From Massospora cicadina (lineage: Eukaryota > Entomophthoromycota > Entomophthoromycetes > Entomophthorales > Entomophthoraceae): DNA of 64,000 bases. Location: positions 19,030-83,029 of the forward strand of contig JAKSZP010009607.1 in assembly GCA_022478985.1 (NCBI GenBank), written 5' to 3'. The first letter of the stretch is position 1. Each line of letters begins with the position of its first letter. Both the position numbers and the translations under genes were made by a program. Shown in pieces: positions 22,000 through 31,199 of this stretch. The notes beneath the pieces are model-generated. The model saw only the letters and a program-made list of their open reading frames with translations, made no database searches and had not been told where the DNA came from.

Positions 22000-22700
22000 A
22001 CGCGCGTGGGGTTTTTCAGAAAATGTAGTTAAGACTGGAAGCGCACACTCTGGGGGTTAGGAGGTGGTCATGCTGCTGGCAGAGCCTCAGGGTGAACCTT
22101 GTAAGTGCTCCTGTAAGGTCTGGAGATAGGCTCAGACTTGGCGTGGCAGCCACAGAACTTTCTCATATTGTGATGCGGGGTGATACTTTTCCTGATCTAA
22201 CGCCAGTTACCCTCCACCTAGGTCATGACTGAGATTTCCTCATCAAAGATAGCTCCCAGAAAAGTGACAGCCGTTGCGGTAAGATTTTAGGGTGGAGGTT
22301 CTGGCAGAACATCTGTGCAATCTGGGAAGAGGTGACTTTAGCCGCCTTGGCCAATGTTTGGTAAAAATGTTGTACTCCATAACTGACAGCTTCCACTGAA
22401 TGAGGGTCATAGGGAAAACCAAACCACGTTTTGAAATTCATTGGGCGTGGCCGCTCTTTTGACCAATTGGAGACATTTGTTCATGGAGGAAGAAGAGCCA
22501 ACTGGGTTTCCAACATCTCAGTAAACCAGTCAGACAGGTGTCTGGGCAGGGTGGCCACTGATTGAGCTATCTGGAGTGACACAGGGGCGGTTCCTCCTGA
22601 GGCAGCGGCTAACTAGGAAGAAGTCTTATATGGGAGACTGTTGCTGTAGTGCTCTTAGCTCCTTAGAAGTTAGGGCTTATTGGAATTCTGGTGAGAGCTG
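22000..22700 (-). pseudogene. Gag of element E
   Basis: The frame 22223-22441 on the minus strand (M-N-F-K-T-W-F-G-F-P-Y onward) has the position and helical, Q-rich character of a Ty3/gypsy Gag capsid. A short C-G-C-H-A-K segment near 22,160 may be a broken zinc knuckle. Identity rests mainly on its place upstream of the protease. Confidence 0.45.
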
Positions 22701-23500
22701 CTTATAATGGGATTATAGTTGGGCATGCCCACAAGAGGGGAGGAAATGAATAGCCTTTTTCGTGAGTAACAGAAGAGAGAAGATGACTATCAGAAACATG
22801 GTAGTATTCATACAACGCAGGCAAAGCTCATTAAGAAGATTTATCCACCATATCTAGAAACAAAGATATTATGTTAAATGAGCTTCGTCTAATGTGAAGG
22901 ACAGGGTTCCTGAAAATTGCCACTAAGCATTTTGGTAAGAGGGCCCAAGTAAGTGCGCACAAGCAGGATAACCCTGATGTAAGATCCTGGATCTGATTGT
23001 TTGGGAAACTCCTGACTATGAAATTCTGGATGATAGAAGGACTATAATAGCGCCAAGCAGGAGGGACTGACCTCCTGAAATTGCATACAAGGACGCAATG
23101 GTCTTGTCAAGCCTCAAGTATAAACCATGAGCAGTTTCTCTGAGATTTTTAATAAGTTGATTTTCAAATATCAAGATTTATTTTCTGTATTTACTAGTTT
23201 TTTTGAGATATTAAAGAAGAAGAAGAAGCTTCTTTGAGCAACTTCACCAGATTAAATGTATAATTTAGGGACTAGGAAGAGTGGGTCTTGTTCTCCACGG
23301 AGTCTTCAGACAACTTCTCAATGGTTGGTATAAACCTAGGGATCTGGACCCTCAATTTATATGACTAGGACTGCTCCAGAACATGGCATGGGTACCGTTT
23401 CAGTTAGAAAAACTTTTATTGCATTTTTTGCATTAAAAATTTTCTCAAAGAACATTCTCTTGTTGAAATTTTTTACTTTTAAAAATCAAATTAATTAAAA
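22700..23500. other. No recognisable feature
   Basis: About 800 bases with no convincing coding or repeat signal on either strand, apart from a short agaagaagaagaag microsatellite near 23,215-23,228. It could contain the 5' leader or LTR of element E, but no second copy is present to show it. Confidence 0.4.
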
Positions 23501-23506
23501 AAGATT

Positions 23507-23835
23507 GGCGGCATCTAATTCTCCAGTTTGCCATTTCTAAGGGGCTTGTCCAGCCTCTCTTGAGAAGGCAGCATCTGGTTGGCCAGAGTGTCATTTATGA
23601 GGATTTCCATTCTCGTCACCCTTTTTATTAAGATTGTGTTTGGCGGCATCTGGTTGTCCAGAGCGCCATTTGCAAGGATTCTCATAATCATAAACACATT
23701 TAAGGATATAAGATTTGGCAGCATCTGGTCAGACAGCGCGCCATTTATGAGATTTTCCTTTCCCATCAGCCTCAACATATTTTATAAAATTGGCTCTTGA
23801 GTCATCTGATTCTCCATAATGCCAATTAAAGATAC
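23507..23835. repeat. Minisatellite of about 75-bp units, five copies
   Basis: The decamer ggcrgcatct opens units at 23,507, 23,567, 23,642 and 23,717, with a diverged fifth at about 23,792. Spacings are 60, 75, 75 and about 75 bp. Each unit continues with a wtccagwgygccatttrtrag-like segment. In the + frame 23579-23800 a 25-residue repeat results, and the minus frame 23515-23778 is also open. Since 75 is a multiple of three, long open frames on both strands follow automatically, and no protein is claimed. Confidence 0.75.
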
Positions 23836-23897
23836 TTTGTAATTGAAAGCATTCCATTCGGCTTTGGTGTTCACAGAAGAGAAGATTAGGGCTATGT

Positions 23898-24678
23898 TCC
23901 AATTTCAGTGGCTGGCCCAGTGTTAGATGAGCTAAATCCATTTGAGTGCCTCAAATGAGTTGATGATAGCGACCAGCCATATAATGTCAAGCTGGATTTT
24001 GCTCTGGAGGAATTCTTTTAAATCTTCCCAATTTGTGTCCCCGCCATTTTTGATCTAAAAACGGTTTTCCTAATTATAAAAACATAAGCAAAATGGCAGT
24101 AGAAGCAGCAGCTTCTCCAGCCAACACCCTCCTCCAACAACATCTCCCTTGGGCGATGTAACTCCTTGTTGTGGGTATTACCACCCAAATTTTGCCCCAT
24201 AATTCTGATGAGGATGAAATTTATGGAATTGAGGAGCTCACTTTTGGAGCAAGCTGCAATTACATTGATGTGGCAAAATTTTCCTTTTTTAACCAGATTA
24301 TCCCAAAACCCGCCGGTGCATCAAGTCATTCACTTGTGTGCTGGCTCTCATCACTTTTGCTGAGCTTCAACTTGCCCAATATATTGAGGCGAAGGACACC
24401 GCTGGCATCATAGATGAAGAAAACCCACAACTATACCTCCTTATGCCCATGTCACTGATGCTCCCCCCAATGCTGTCCACCATGGTCCGCCTGCTAAAGC
24501 AGGCGCCAGACAAAAGTTTCCAAAAAGCTTCCTCGCCTTCTGATATGGCTTCCTAGACTGTTAGCTGAGGTGCCATATTAGGAATTTTTTATTTATAATA
24601 ATCCCTTTGTTTGACCCATTTGCAAATAAAGATGCGTGGCGGCTCCCCCTTTTTGGGTTGAGCACCACTAGTACTAAA
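23898..24678 (+). mobile_element. 781-bp non-LTR insertion with LINE-type 3' end
   Basis: The 16 bases aagattagggctatgt flank it perfectly (23882-23897 and 24679-24694). It ends ctagtactaaaaa, matching the last bases of the full-length LINE at 40.17 kb, and its last 60 bases resemble the LINE 3' region (aataaa-like signal, C-run, gggttg). Its body does not resemble the LINE ORF2 end. Instead + frames 24171-24413 and 24338-24556 read as one protein in two frames, with D-E-D-E-I-Y-G-I-E-E-L then L-I-T-F-A-E-L-Q-L-A-Q. I do not recognise it. It is either a 5'-truncated relative or a non-autonomous partner of the LINE. Confidence 0.75.
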
Positions 24679-24694
24679 AAGATTAGGGCTATGT

Positions 24695-25183
24695 GATGGT
24701 CAGGTAACGCTTTGTTTATTACAGCACTGGCTGATTACTAAAAAGACTTGTAGGGGATGTGACATAAAGCACTTATAAATTTTTCTAAGTTGAGGCGCTA
24801 TTATTATACTACTATTGCCAATCTAGTTCTATTCATCAATGCTTTAAGTGTTTATGTCAAAGATCATAAAGGCAAGGATGATTGCGTCTTTTGACGCCTC
24901 AATATTAGGCTCATAATACAATTGGGTAAAAAAAGTTCTTATATTTATACAAGGGTGCTTCAGGAATTAAGCTTTTTCAGCAGACAAAGCCTTTGGGTAG
25001 CCATCACATGTTTTATAAATTCTTCATTATGCCGACCATTTTTGAATATATCATACTGAGGCTCTAAGATTGATTATAGGCTTAAAATCAGACCGCAAGC
25101 CACTTAATTGGTTCTAAATTTTTACTAAGAAAATTGAACACATTCAGAAAATAAAAAGGGTTTGGGGCATTAAGAGATGGGAT
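24695..25183. other. No recognisable feature
   Basis: About 490 bases between the 781-bp insertion and the 3' LTR of element G. A short + strand segment near 25,070-25,120 weakly recalls an RNase H third motif, but this is too little to call. Confidence 0.35.
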
Positions 25184-25744
25184 TGTCAAAACTAAGAGGT
25201 TCAGACTACTTGTCCTTTTATTTTTTAGGCCAAAACCTGAAGTTCCCAGGTGCTAGATTATAACTTTTTACTTTACTTGTCCAGAAAGTCTTCACTAAGG
25301 ATAAAGTTCCTTAAAGTGGTAAATCCTAACTAATTTTTATCCCTATATAAATAGAGGTAGGCCAATTAAACAAATATTAAAAAGAGACTAAAGTTCATTC
25401 TCTTAGACACATGATTATATGGGAGATCAGGGAGCTGTCTTCTCAGTAAATCTCCAATCATCTCAAGATAAGACCTAGGATCATTCACCAATTGGGGATT
25501 CTGTGGCATGTTGTTATAATTGATCAAATGGGATTTGATCGCCGCACAATTAGGTTTGAACCCCAATATTAGGGGGTTTCAGGCGAGTACTATTTGATTG
25601 CATCAGCTTGGGTTTATCCCCAATATCAAAAAACCTTTAATCCCGTTGGGAATTATCCACAATAAAGTTTTGACTATTTCAGTGGATCATGTTTGATTCC
25701 CATCATCTGACACATGAAAATCTCAGATTTGGATGTGCCTGACA
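25184..25744 (-). repeat. 3' LTR of element G
   Basis: Starts TGTCAGGCAC on the minus strand at 25744, directly after a run of G, and ends tttgaca at 25184. It aligns end to end with 30641-31199. Shared landmarks include ctagattataactttttactt, atagaggtaggcca and a tgggatttgatygc segment. It contains three short variants of a ccccaatatta motif. Confidence 0.8.
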
Positions 25745-25899
25745 ACGCCCCCCTAGATCTTGGTGCAGGTGGGAAAAGGGCTGGAGGAATTTTCTCTATA
25801 TGCAATTTACCACAGTGCCCTGGGAGACCTCCATGATTGATGTTCATTACTCGTTTATATATACCTTTGTAGGGCCCTGACAATTTTTTCCCAATATAT

Positions 25900-26620
25900 T
25901 ATTGCGAGCTCCAGGCTGATGGTGTTAGAATAGAACTAGGTCACACAGTTGGAAGAGGAGAAGAGGTTCATTCTTGTTGTTAAAACGATTAGTTTCTCCA
26001 TTAGTGGTAGCTGATAAGTTCTCAGAAGCCAGAGCCTAAAGTAGTATAATATCATTGCGATGCTTTGCATGGTAACTTCAGAGGCTTCTGGAGAAGCTTA
26101 ATTTAATATAGCTTGCACTTTAGAAGGCAGCTGAGGATTCTTCCATACAATGCTTGGAAGGGCGACATCTTAATTATCCGATGATAGATTATTCTATAGG
26201 CCAGTATTTCACTAGGCATACATTGGGGCCAGTGAAGGGGCTCTGTCATAGTCACTTTCTGAATAGTTGCAGTCAGAGTACCATTTGCCCGCTTTACCAT
26301 TCCATTGGTTGAAGGATGGTAGGGAGTGGACAATACTTGAGTGGATCCCATCAGGTTTGCTAATCATTCACCAGCAATAATCAGAAATTTTGCCCGTTAT
26401 TGGAGAATTATGTTGGGGCACCCATGCTGGGTGATAATCTGATTATATAAAAACATGGATGTAGATTTTGCCAAAGTGGAGGGTAAAGATACAGCTTTGA
26501 TCCACTTAGTTAAAGGATCCACTTCTAGGAGGAGGAACCAATAACCATTAGAGGCTTGAGGGAGGGGTCTCAAAACATAAATACTTATATTATGGATTGG
26601 CTCACAAGGGGAATTACAGG
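25900..26620 (-). pseudogene. Integrase of element G
   Basis: Upstream of frame 26103-26351 the minus strand gives D-P-x-T-K-W-I-K-A-V-S-L-P near 26,510, the first catalytic region. The frame itself starts near the second aspartate region and has the T-P-Y-H-P-S-T-N-G-M-V landmark followed by an R-A-N-G-T-L helix, which includes the position of the catalytic glutamate (here K in place of E). It ends in M-S-P-F-Q-A-L-Y-G-R. The style differs from the chromoviral integrases of A and D. Stops and frame changes are present. Confidence 0.7.
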
Positions 26621-26959
26621 ATGTTGAGGTCAGGGATTAGGTCTGTCTTGACTTTTACATTCTAGGAATTACTTTAATACATCTTGAATTGAGACAAGCA
26701 TTACTTCCCAGTAACATTAAGTCTTGAGTCACTATTAAGTTTTTAAAATTCCTCCATGGCTGACTTGCAGATGTCCCTCCAATATGATGTCAGTCCTAGA
26801 TGAGGTTTATATATAGGGCAACCATTTTGATATACAAGCTTATACAGTATACCATTTTTATATTAGAGGTTCTCATCTTTTCGTAAATCTTTTTGTAGGG
26901 TCAGGGATTCTTTTTCATAAATATAATTGAGTAAAGGGTTGTAGAGTCAATCCTCCTCA

Positions 26960-28130
26960 GATTCAGTTAGAGTTAATATGGGGAGCCTGGATAAGCAATC
27001 TGCATTTTGATGGATGGTCCCTGGTAAATGAATAATGGGAAATCGTGATTTTTAAGTTTTAACGCCCATTGATCCAACCTCCCATTAGGTCCTATATTTG
27101 TTGTAGCCATCGCAAGGGAGCATGATTGGTAATTTTTGAAAAATAAAACCTGTATAATAATGATTTAAAATTCTTAATAGCCAGTAGGACTGCCAAGCAT
27201 TCACATTTCATAATGCTATCGTTGCATTCAGCTCTGGTTAAGGTCTTTCTATAATAGGTGAAGGGATGGTCCACTAAGCTTTCATTGTTCTGAGATAATA
27301 TAGTTCTGATAGATAATAACTGTCATTAGGAAAAAGTAGAAAGGGTCTATTGAAATTGGGTTGAATAAGTACTGGTGAATGGGATAGAACTGCACATAAT
27401 GTCAAAGGCCTGCTGTTGCTCTTCTTTACATTGGAAGGGTATACCCTTTTTCAATTAATACACTAGAGGCTCAGAGGCTTTAGTAAAGTGGGAAATTAAC
27501 TGGCGATAATATCCCACCATCCCCCAAAAAACCTGTACACCTTGTAGAGAATTGGGAGACATCTTAGAAATGGCTATAACCTTATCCTCCATCAGGGATA
27601 ATCTGGCTTTACCTACTTTATTCCCAAAAAATCCATTTTGCTCCGAAAGAAGGAGCGTTTTGGCGGCTTTAGTTTTAATGAGGCTCGCTGTAACGGCTGG
27701 AAAGCTTGCTGGAGATGATCTATATGCTTGGTAAAAGTTCTAAAAAATGGTAATATTGTCAAGATAAACTAGCACACAGGAACGTCTCAATTCACTAAAA
27801 ACTGTCCTTGGCGCGTTGGAAGGTAGCAGGGGCGTTACATAACCCCTGAAGCATTTTAGTGGGCTCAAATATACCTCCAATTGAAATGAGGGCACATTTT
27901 TCACGACTCTGGTGATAAATCAACTTGCCAGTACCCGCTGACAAGAAATATAGCTGAAAATAATGACAACCTGACATCAAGTATAAGGAATTATCTATAA
28001 GCAGTAGTGGATAGCTATCTTTCTGTGTTATATAATTGAGGCAGAAATAATCCATGGCAACACGGTGGCCACCATCCTTCTTCCAAATTAATAGGAGCGG
28101 GAAGCCCACAGGTTTTAGAAGGCGCAAGTA
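26960..28130 (-). pseudogene. Reverse transcriptase and RNase H of element G
   Basis: Frame 27795-28127 on the minus strand has the finger and palm: W-K-K-D-G-G-H-R-V-A-M-D-Y, then Q-G-L-C-N-A-P-A-T-F-Q-R. The catalytic loop at 27754-27765 reads Y-L-D-N, with the second aspartate lost. A connection region with G-M-V-G-Y-Y follows near 27,510. RNase H (27092-27274) keeps C-E-C-L-A-V-L-L-A-I and T-N-H-A-P-L-R-W-L, with aspartate changed to asparagine at the third acidic site. Frame changes separate these parts. Confidence 0.8.
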
Positions 28131-28230
28131 ACACAGCCTATAATAGTTGCTGTAACTCTAAGGCTACTTGAGCTTCCTCAACTTTAGTTTTATGGTATGG
28201 CCGAGATTTAAATAGAGGGTGAGCCTCAGT

Positions 28231-29240
28231 CTAAATTTGGTGAATTACTCTGGGGATTTTTCCATAGTCACTTGGTCCCAAAGAAAAAATATCGCCATAA
28301 TCCACAAGGAGGTCTTTGAAGTTTTGGCGTTCGTTAAGGGTGAGATTGTCTTCTATTCTACTTTTGAACAGTGCTATGGTGGGTAGAGGATCAAATCCTA
28401 AATTTTGTAAAGAGCCAAAACAACTAATGTTGGCAATATTTACAAGGAAACATAGTTTCACATAAGTGATAGGGGAACAAGGAGGGAATTGGAGGGTTTG
28501 ATTCATTAGATCCTTTGATAAAATAGAGATAGTTTCCAGTGGGCAGGATTTAAAATCTCCAGGCAGGTCAACGCTTTTTTTTATTGAAGGGTTTGGGTGT
28601 CCACTTTGATCCAAAATTTGATTAGAAGGGTTGATAATCTTGATCCTCATATCCACAACAACGTGTAAGTCAGAAGGTATTGTAATAGGATGGGGGCATA
28701 CAGAGGGATCCCATCTTCGGCGTCCACAGCCTCAAGGGGTAACATAGTTTTTTCTCCTAAGACTTGATATAACTTTACAAATTTAGGATGTATATTCGAG
28801 GTGGCAGGTTCATATTTTGGGGCTCCTTTACTCTTGACTGGGAGTTCAAATATTAAAGAGATCCAATACTCTAATAGTGAAAGGTACTTTTCTTTATAAT
28901 TGATGATGTATTTGAACTCCTGAATCAACTGGATTCCGATAAGCAACTCATAATTATTGTCTTCTAATGTGATAGCAGGGCCAGTAATTAAAAGCTTTCC
29001 AAATTAGAGAGGTAAGACAGAATATGCCTCAATTGCCTTAGTTGTCCGATTACCTGCAGTCCCACATTCATCTTTGTGAATCAAGTCTGGAGCCATTTTT
29101 GTTTTCTGGATAGATTGGGAGGATATAATGTTAATGGTGAGCTGGTGTCAATTATTGCCAAGACTTTAACCTTATGAACAACTACCTCTACTTGAACCAC
29201 CAAAAATCTGAACTGAGAATTAACAGCTAGTAAACTTTTG
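28231..29240 (-). pseudogene. Protease and pre-polymerase linker of element G
   Basis: Near 29,150 on the minus strand an aspartic protease active site reads A-I-I-D-T-S-S-P. The later flap and tail follow in another frame around 29,050-28,940, ending L-L-I-G-I-Q-L-I-Q-E-F, the usual hydrophobic protease end. Frames 28647-28946 and 28231-28656 then cover the linker into the polymerase. In an intact element these parts would form one polyprotein with the reverse transcriptase. Confidence 0.65.
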
Positions 29241-30600
29241 TGGGGGATTTATAGTAAAGAAAGTGGAGGATTTTGCTGCGGCCAAGCTTGGGGCTGTTCA
29301 GTGCTTTTAAAGGTTTAATCTTCCAGCGCTTGGATTTACATAGAGGAATTGACCTCCAAGATATTTTTGGGTAACTGACTAACATAAAAATAGAAAATCT
29401 GAAGATCTTTATTTCCTTGGATAGAAAAGTTGACATCAACCTCTGCAGGCGCCGCTAGCAAAAAGCATCCTGAGGTGCTGGGAATAATCTAGAGCTAGTA
29501 CAAGGGTCCTGAGACACTTAATTATCGTCAGCATAGGGAACCTCCTGACCTATAATGATTGATCTTTTGCCGCCCTACGTTGGAAGATGTAACAAAAGTC
29601 TACAGTATGGTTGTTTCTCTTTCAAAAAGTGCAGAATAATTTGGGGGTAGGCAAGTCGGCATGGGTAACTGCTGACACTTGGGGCCAAAAAGTATTCTTA
29701 TTTAAACGAGATGGCCTAGTGGGTTTGAGTAGGTTGGCAGGAATCCATAAAATGGCTTCTTTGGTATGGAGGAGAGACGTCCAGTTATACTTCACCGCTT
29801 TAGGGTAAAGTAAGATATTAAGCTTATTTTTAAACTCTAGAAAAAGAGGCAGTGATAGCGTCATCCAAAGTAAAATATTTTATGGACCAACATTTGAGCC
29901 TCAAGGTATAACGGTGAGCGTAATCAGGACAGTTTCTCCCCAATTAAAGCGTATGCCCATAAAAGCCTGCTTTTGAGTGGATAAAGTTAGGTCGCTTTCA
30001 AATTCCCAAAGCAAGGCAGTCTTGCCATCATTCCAGGTATGGCAATTCATTAGATGAGATAACATATGTCTTGAGAAACACAACTAAGACAATTAGTTAA
30101 GTGCTTGAGCCGTTGGGTGTTGGTGGCTTAATCAATAGCACTTTCATAAAAAATAGAAAAAGAAGATACTCTCTTTGCCTGGGTTGTACTTCTCTTTGAA
30201 CAACAATTTATACATGCCACTGGGGGGTTAACAGTCAAACGACGTGAATTGACACAGGGGATGCATTTCTACCTGAAGAGGAACTGCTATTACTGGAAGA
30301 TTTATGAGAGTGGAGAGCATCCATCTGATTTTAAGTCATTGATATCTTCAATTATTGAATCTACCCGATCACTGGTAGCATAAAGTTCTGCTTTGGTGGC
30401 AACAAGCGGGTTGATTGACAATTTCACTTTTTAGCTTGGTAGTTGCATATCTAAGTTTGAGTTGACATTGCTCAATGTCTAGTATTCTTTGCTCCATCCC
30501 ACATATAAAAAGTAGGTAAATTAGTCATGAGGCTAATGCGTTCCTGATCCAGAGGGGGATCTGACGCTCAATCATTATTGCTCATTGTAATAATAGTTGC
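29240..30600 (-). pseudogene. Gag region of element G
   Basis: Minus-strand frames at 29227-29439, 29622-29864 and 29901-30083 are fragments of the region between the 5' LTR and the protease. A F-L-E-F-K-N-K-L-N stretch near 29,840 and the sequence around 30,050-29,950 are compatible with a capsid, but no zinc knuckle is visible. The assignment is by position. Confidence 0.45.
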
Positions 30601-30640
30601 ACCGTGACCTTAGTGTATACCTGGCAGGGAGCACCGTTTT

Positions 30641-31199
30641 TGTCGGGACTAAGGGGTTCAGACCACTTGTCCTTTTATTTTAGGCCATAAACCCAAAGTT
30701 CCTGGGTGCTAGATTATAACTTTTTACTTTCCTTGGCAAGAAAGTCTACACTCAGGATAAAAATCCTTGATTGGTAAACCCTAACTATCTTCTTTCCCTA
30801 AAAAATAGAGGTAGGCCAGTTAAACACAAATGGCAAAAAGAGAGTAAAGTTTATTTGATTAGATACATGATTATATGGGAGATTAAGGAGTTGTTTTCTT
30901 ATTAAATCTCCAAGCGTTCCAAGCTAAGGTTTAAACTCATTTAACAATTGGGTATTCTGTGGCATGTTGTTCATTTCAGTCAAATGGGATTTGATTGCTG
31001 CATAGATCGGTTTTGAACCCCAATATTAGGGGAATTTTGGCAATTACTATCAATTGCATCATTTGGGGTTGATCCCCAATATTAAAAGGGCTTGTTTATC
31101 GTTGAGGATTATCCCCAATAATGGTTTTTACTATTTCAGTGGACTGGGTTCGATTCCTGCCATCTAACAAATGAAAATCTTATATTTGAGCAGGAATCA
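30641..31199 (-). repeat. 5' LTR of element G
   Basis: It aligns with 25184-25744 throughout. Its inner edge (minus-strand end ...cccgaca at 30641) is followed within a few bases by cggtgctccctgcc, the likely primer-binding stretch. Its outer edge near 31,199 is approximate because the first bases have mutated. A ggttcgattcc sequence (about 31,147-31,157, + strand) looks like a polymerase III B box but belongs to the LTR. Confidence 0.75.

Larger units (their letters stand above)
19960..22700 (-). mobile_element. Ty3/gypsy element E, minus strand: gag to RNase H
   Basis: Minus-strand remnants of Gag, protease, reverse transcriptase, RNase H and the start of the linker to integrase occur in order from 22.7 down to about 19.96 kb. 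The integrase is missing. The element is bounded below by the tandem array and the 290-bp repeat. I recognised no LTR for it. Element D at 1.3-2.7 kb, also on the minus strand, starts with exactly the domain that is missing here. Confidence 0.65.
25184..31199 (-). mobile_element. Ty3/gypsy element G, minus strand, both LTRs present
   Basis: A 6.0-kb element with LTRs at 25184-25744 and 30641-31199 and Gag, protease, reverse transcriptase, RNase H and integrase between them on the minus strand. The 3' LTR is preceded by a tagggggg purine run. The LTRs have diverged clearly (roughly one base in five by eye), so the insertion is old. No chromodomain was found after the integrase. The edges show no clean 5-bp target duplication. 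Confidence 0.8.

Noticed and set aside
23515..23778. 87-codon minus-strand frame with repeated residues
   Set aside because: It is a by-product of the 75-bp tandem array, which is open in several frames because its length is a multiple of three.
23507..23835. Possible CRISPR-like array
   Set aside because: Whole 75-bp units repeat, without a constant repeat and unique spacers, and the genome is eukaryotic.
25060..25130. Weak RNase H-like + strand segment
   Set aside because: Only one short motif-like stretch, with no neighbouring domain in the same orientation.
31140..31160. ggttcgattcc, a perfect polymerase III B-box-like string
   Set aside because: It belongs to the G-element LTR, is changed in the other LTR, and no A box or tRNA fold lies upstream at the right distance.
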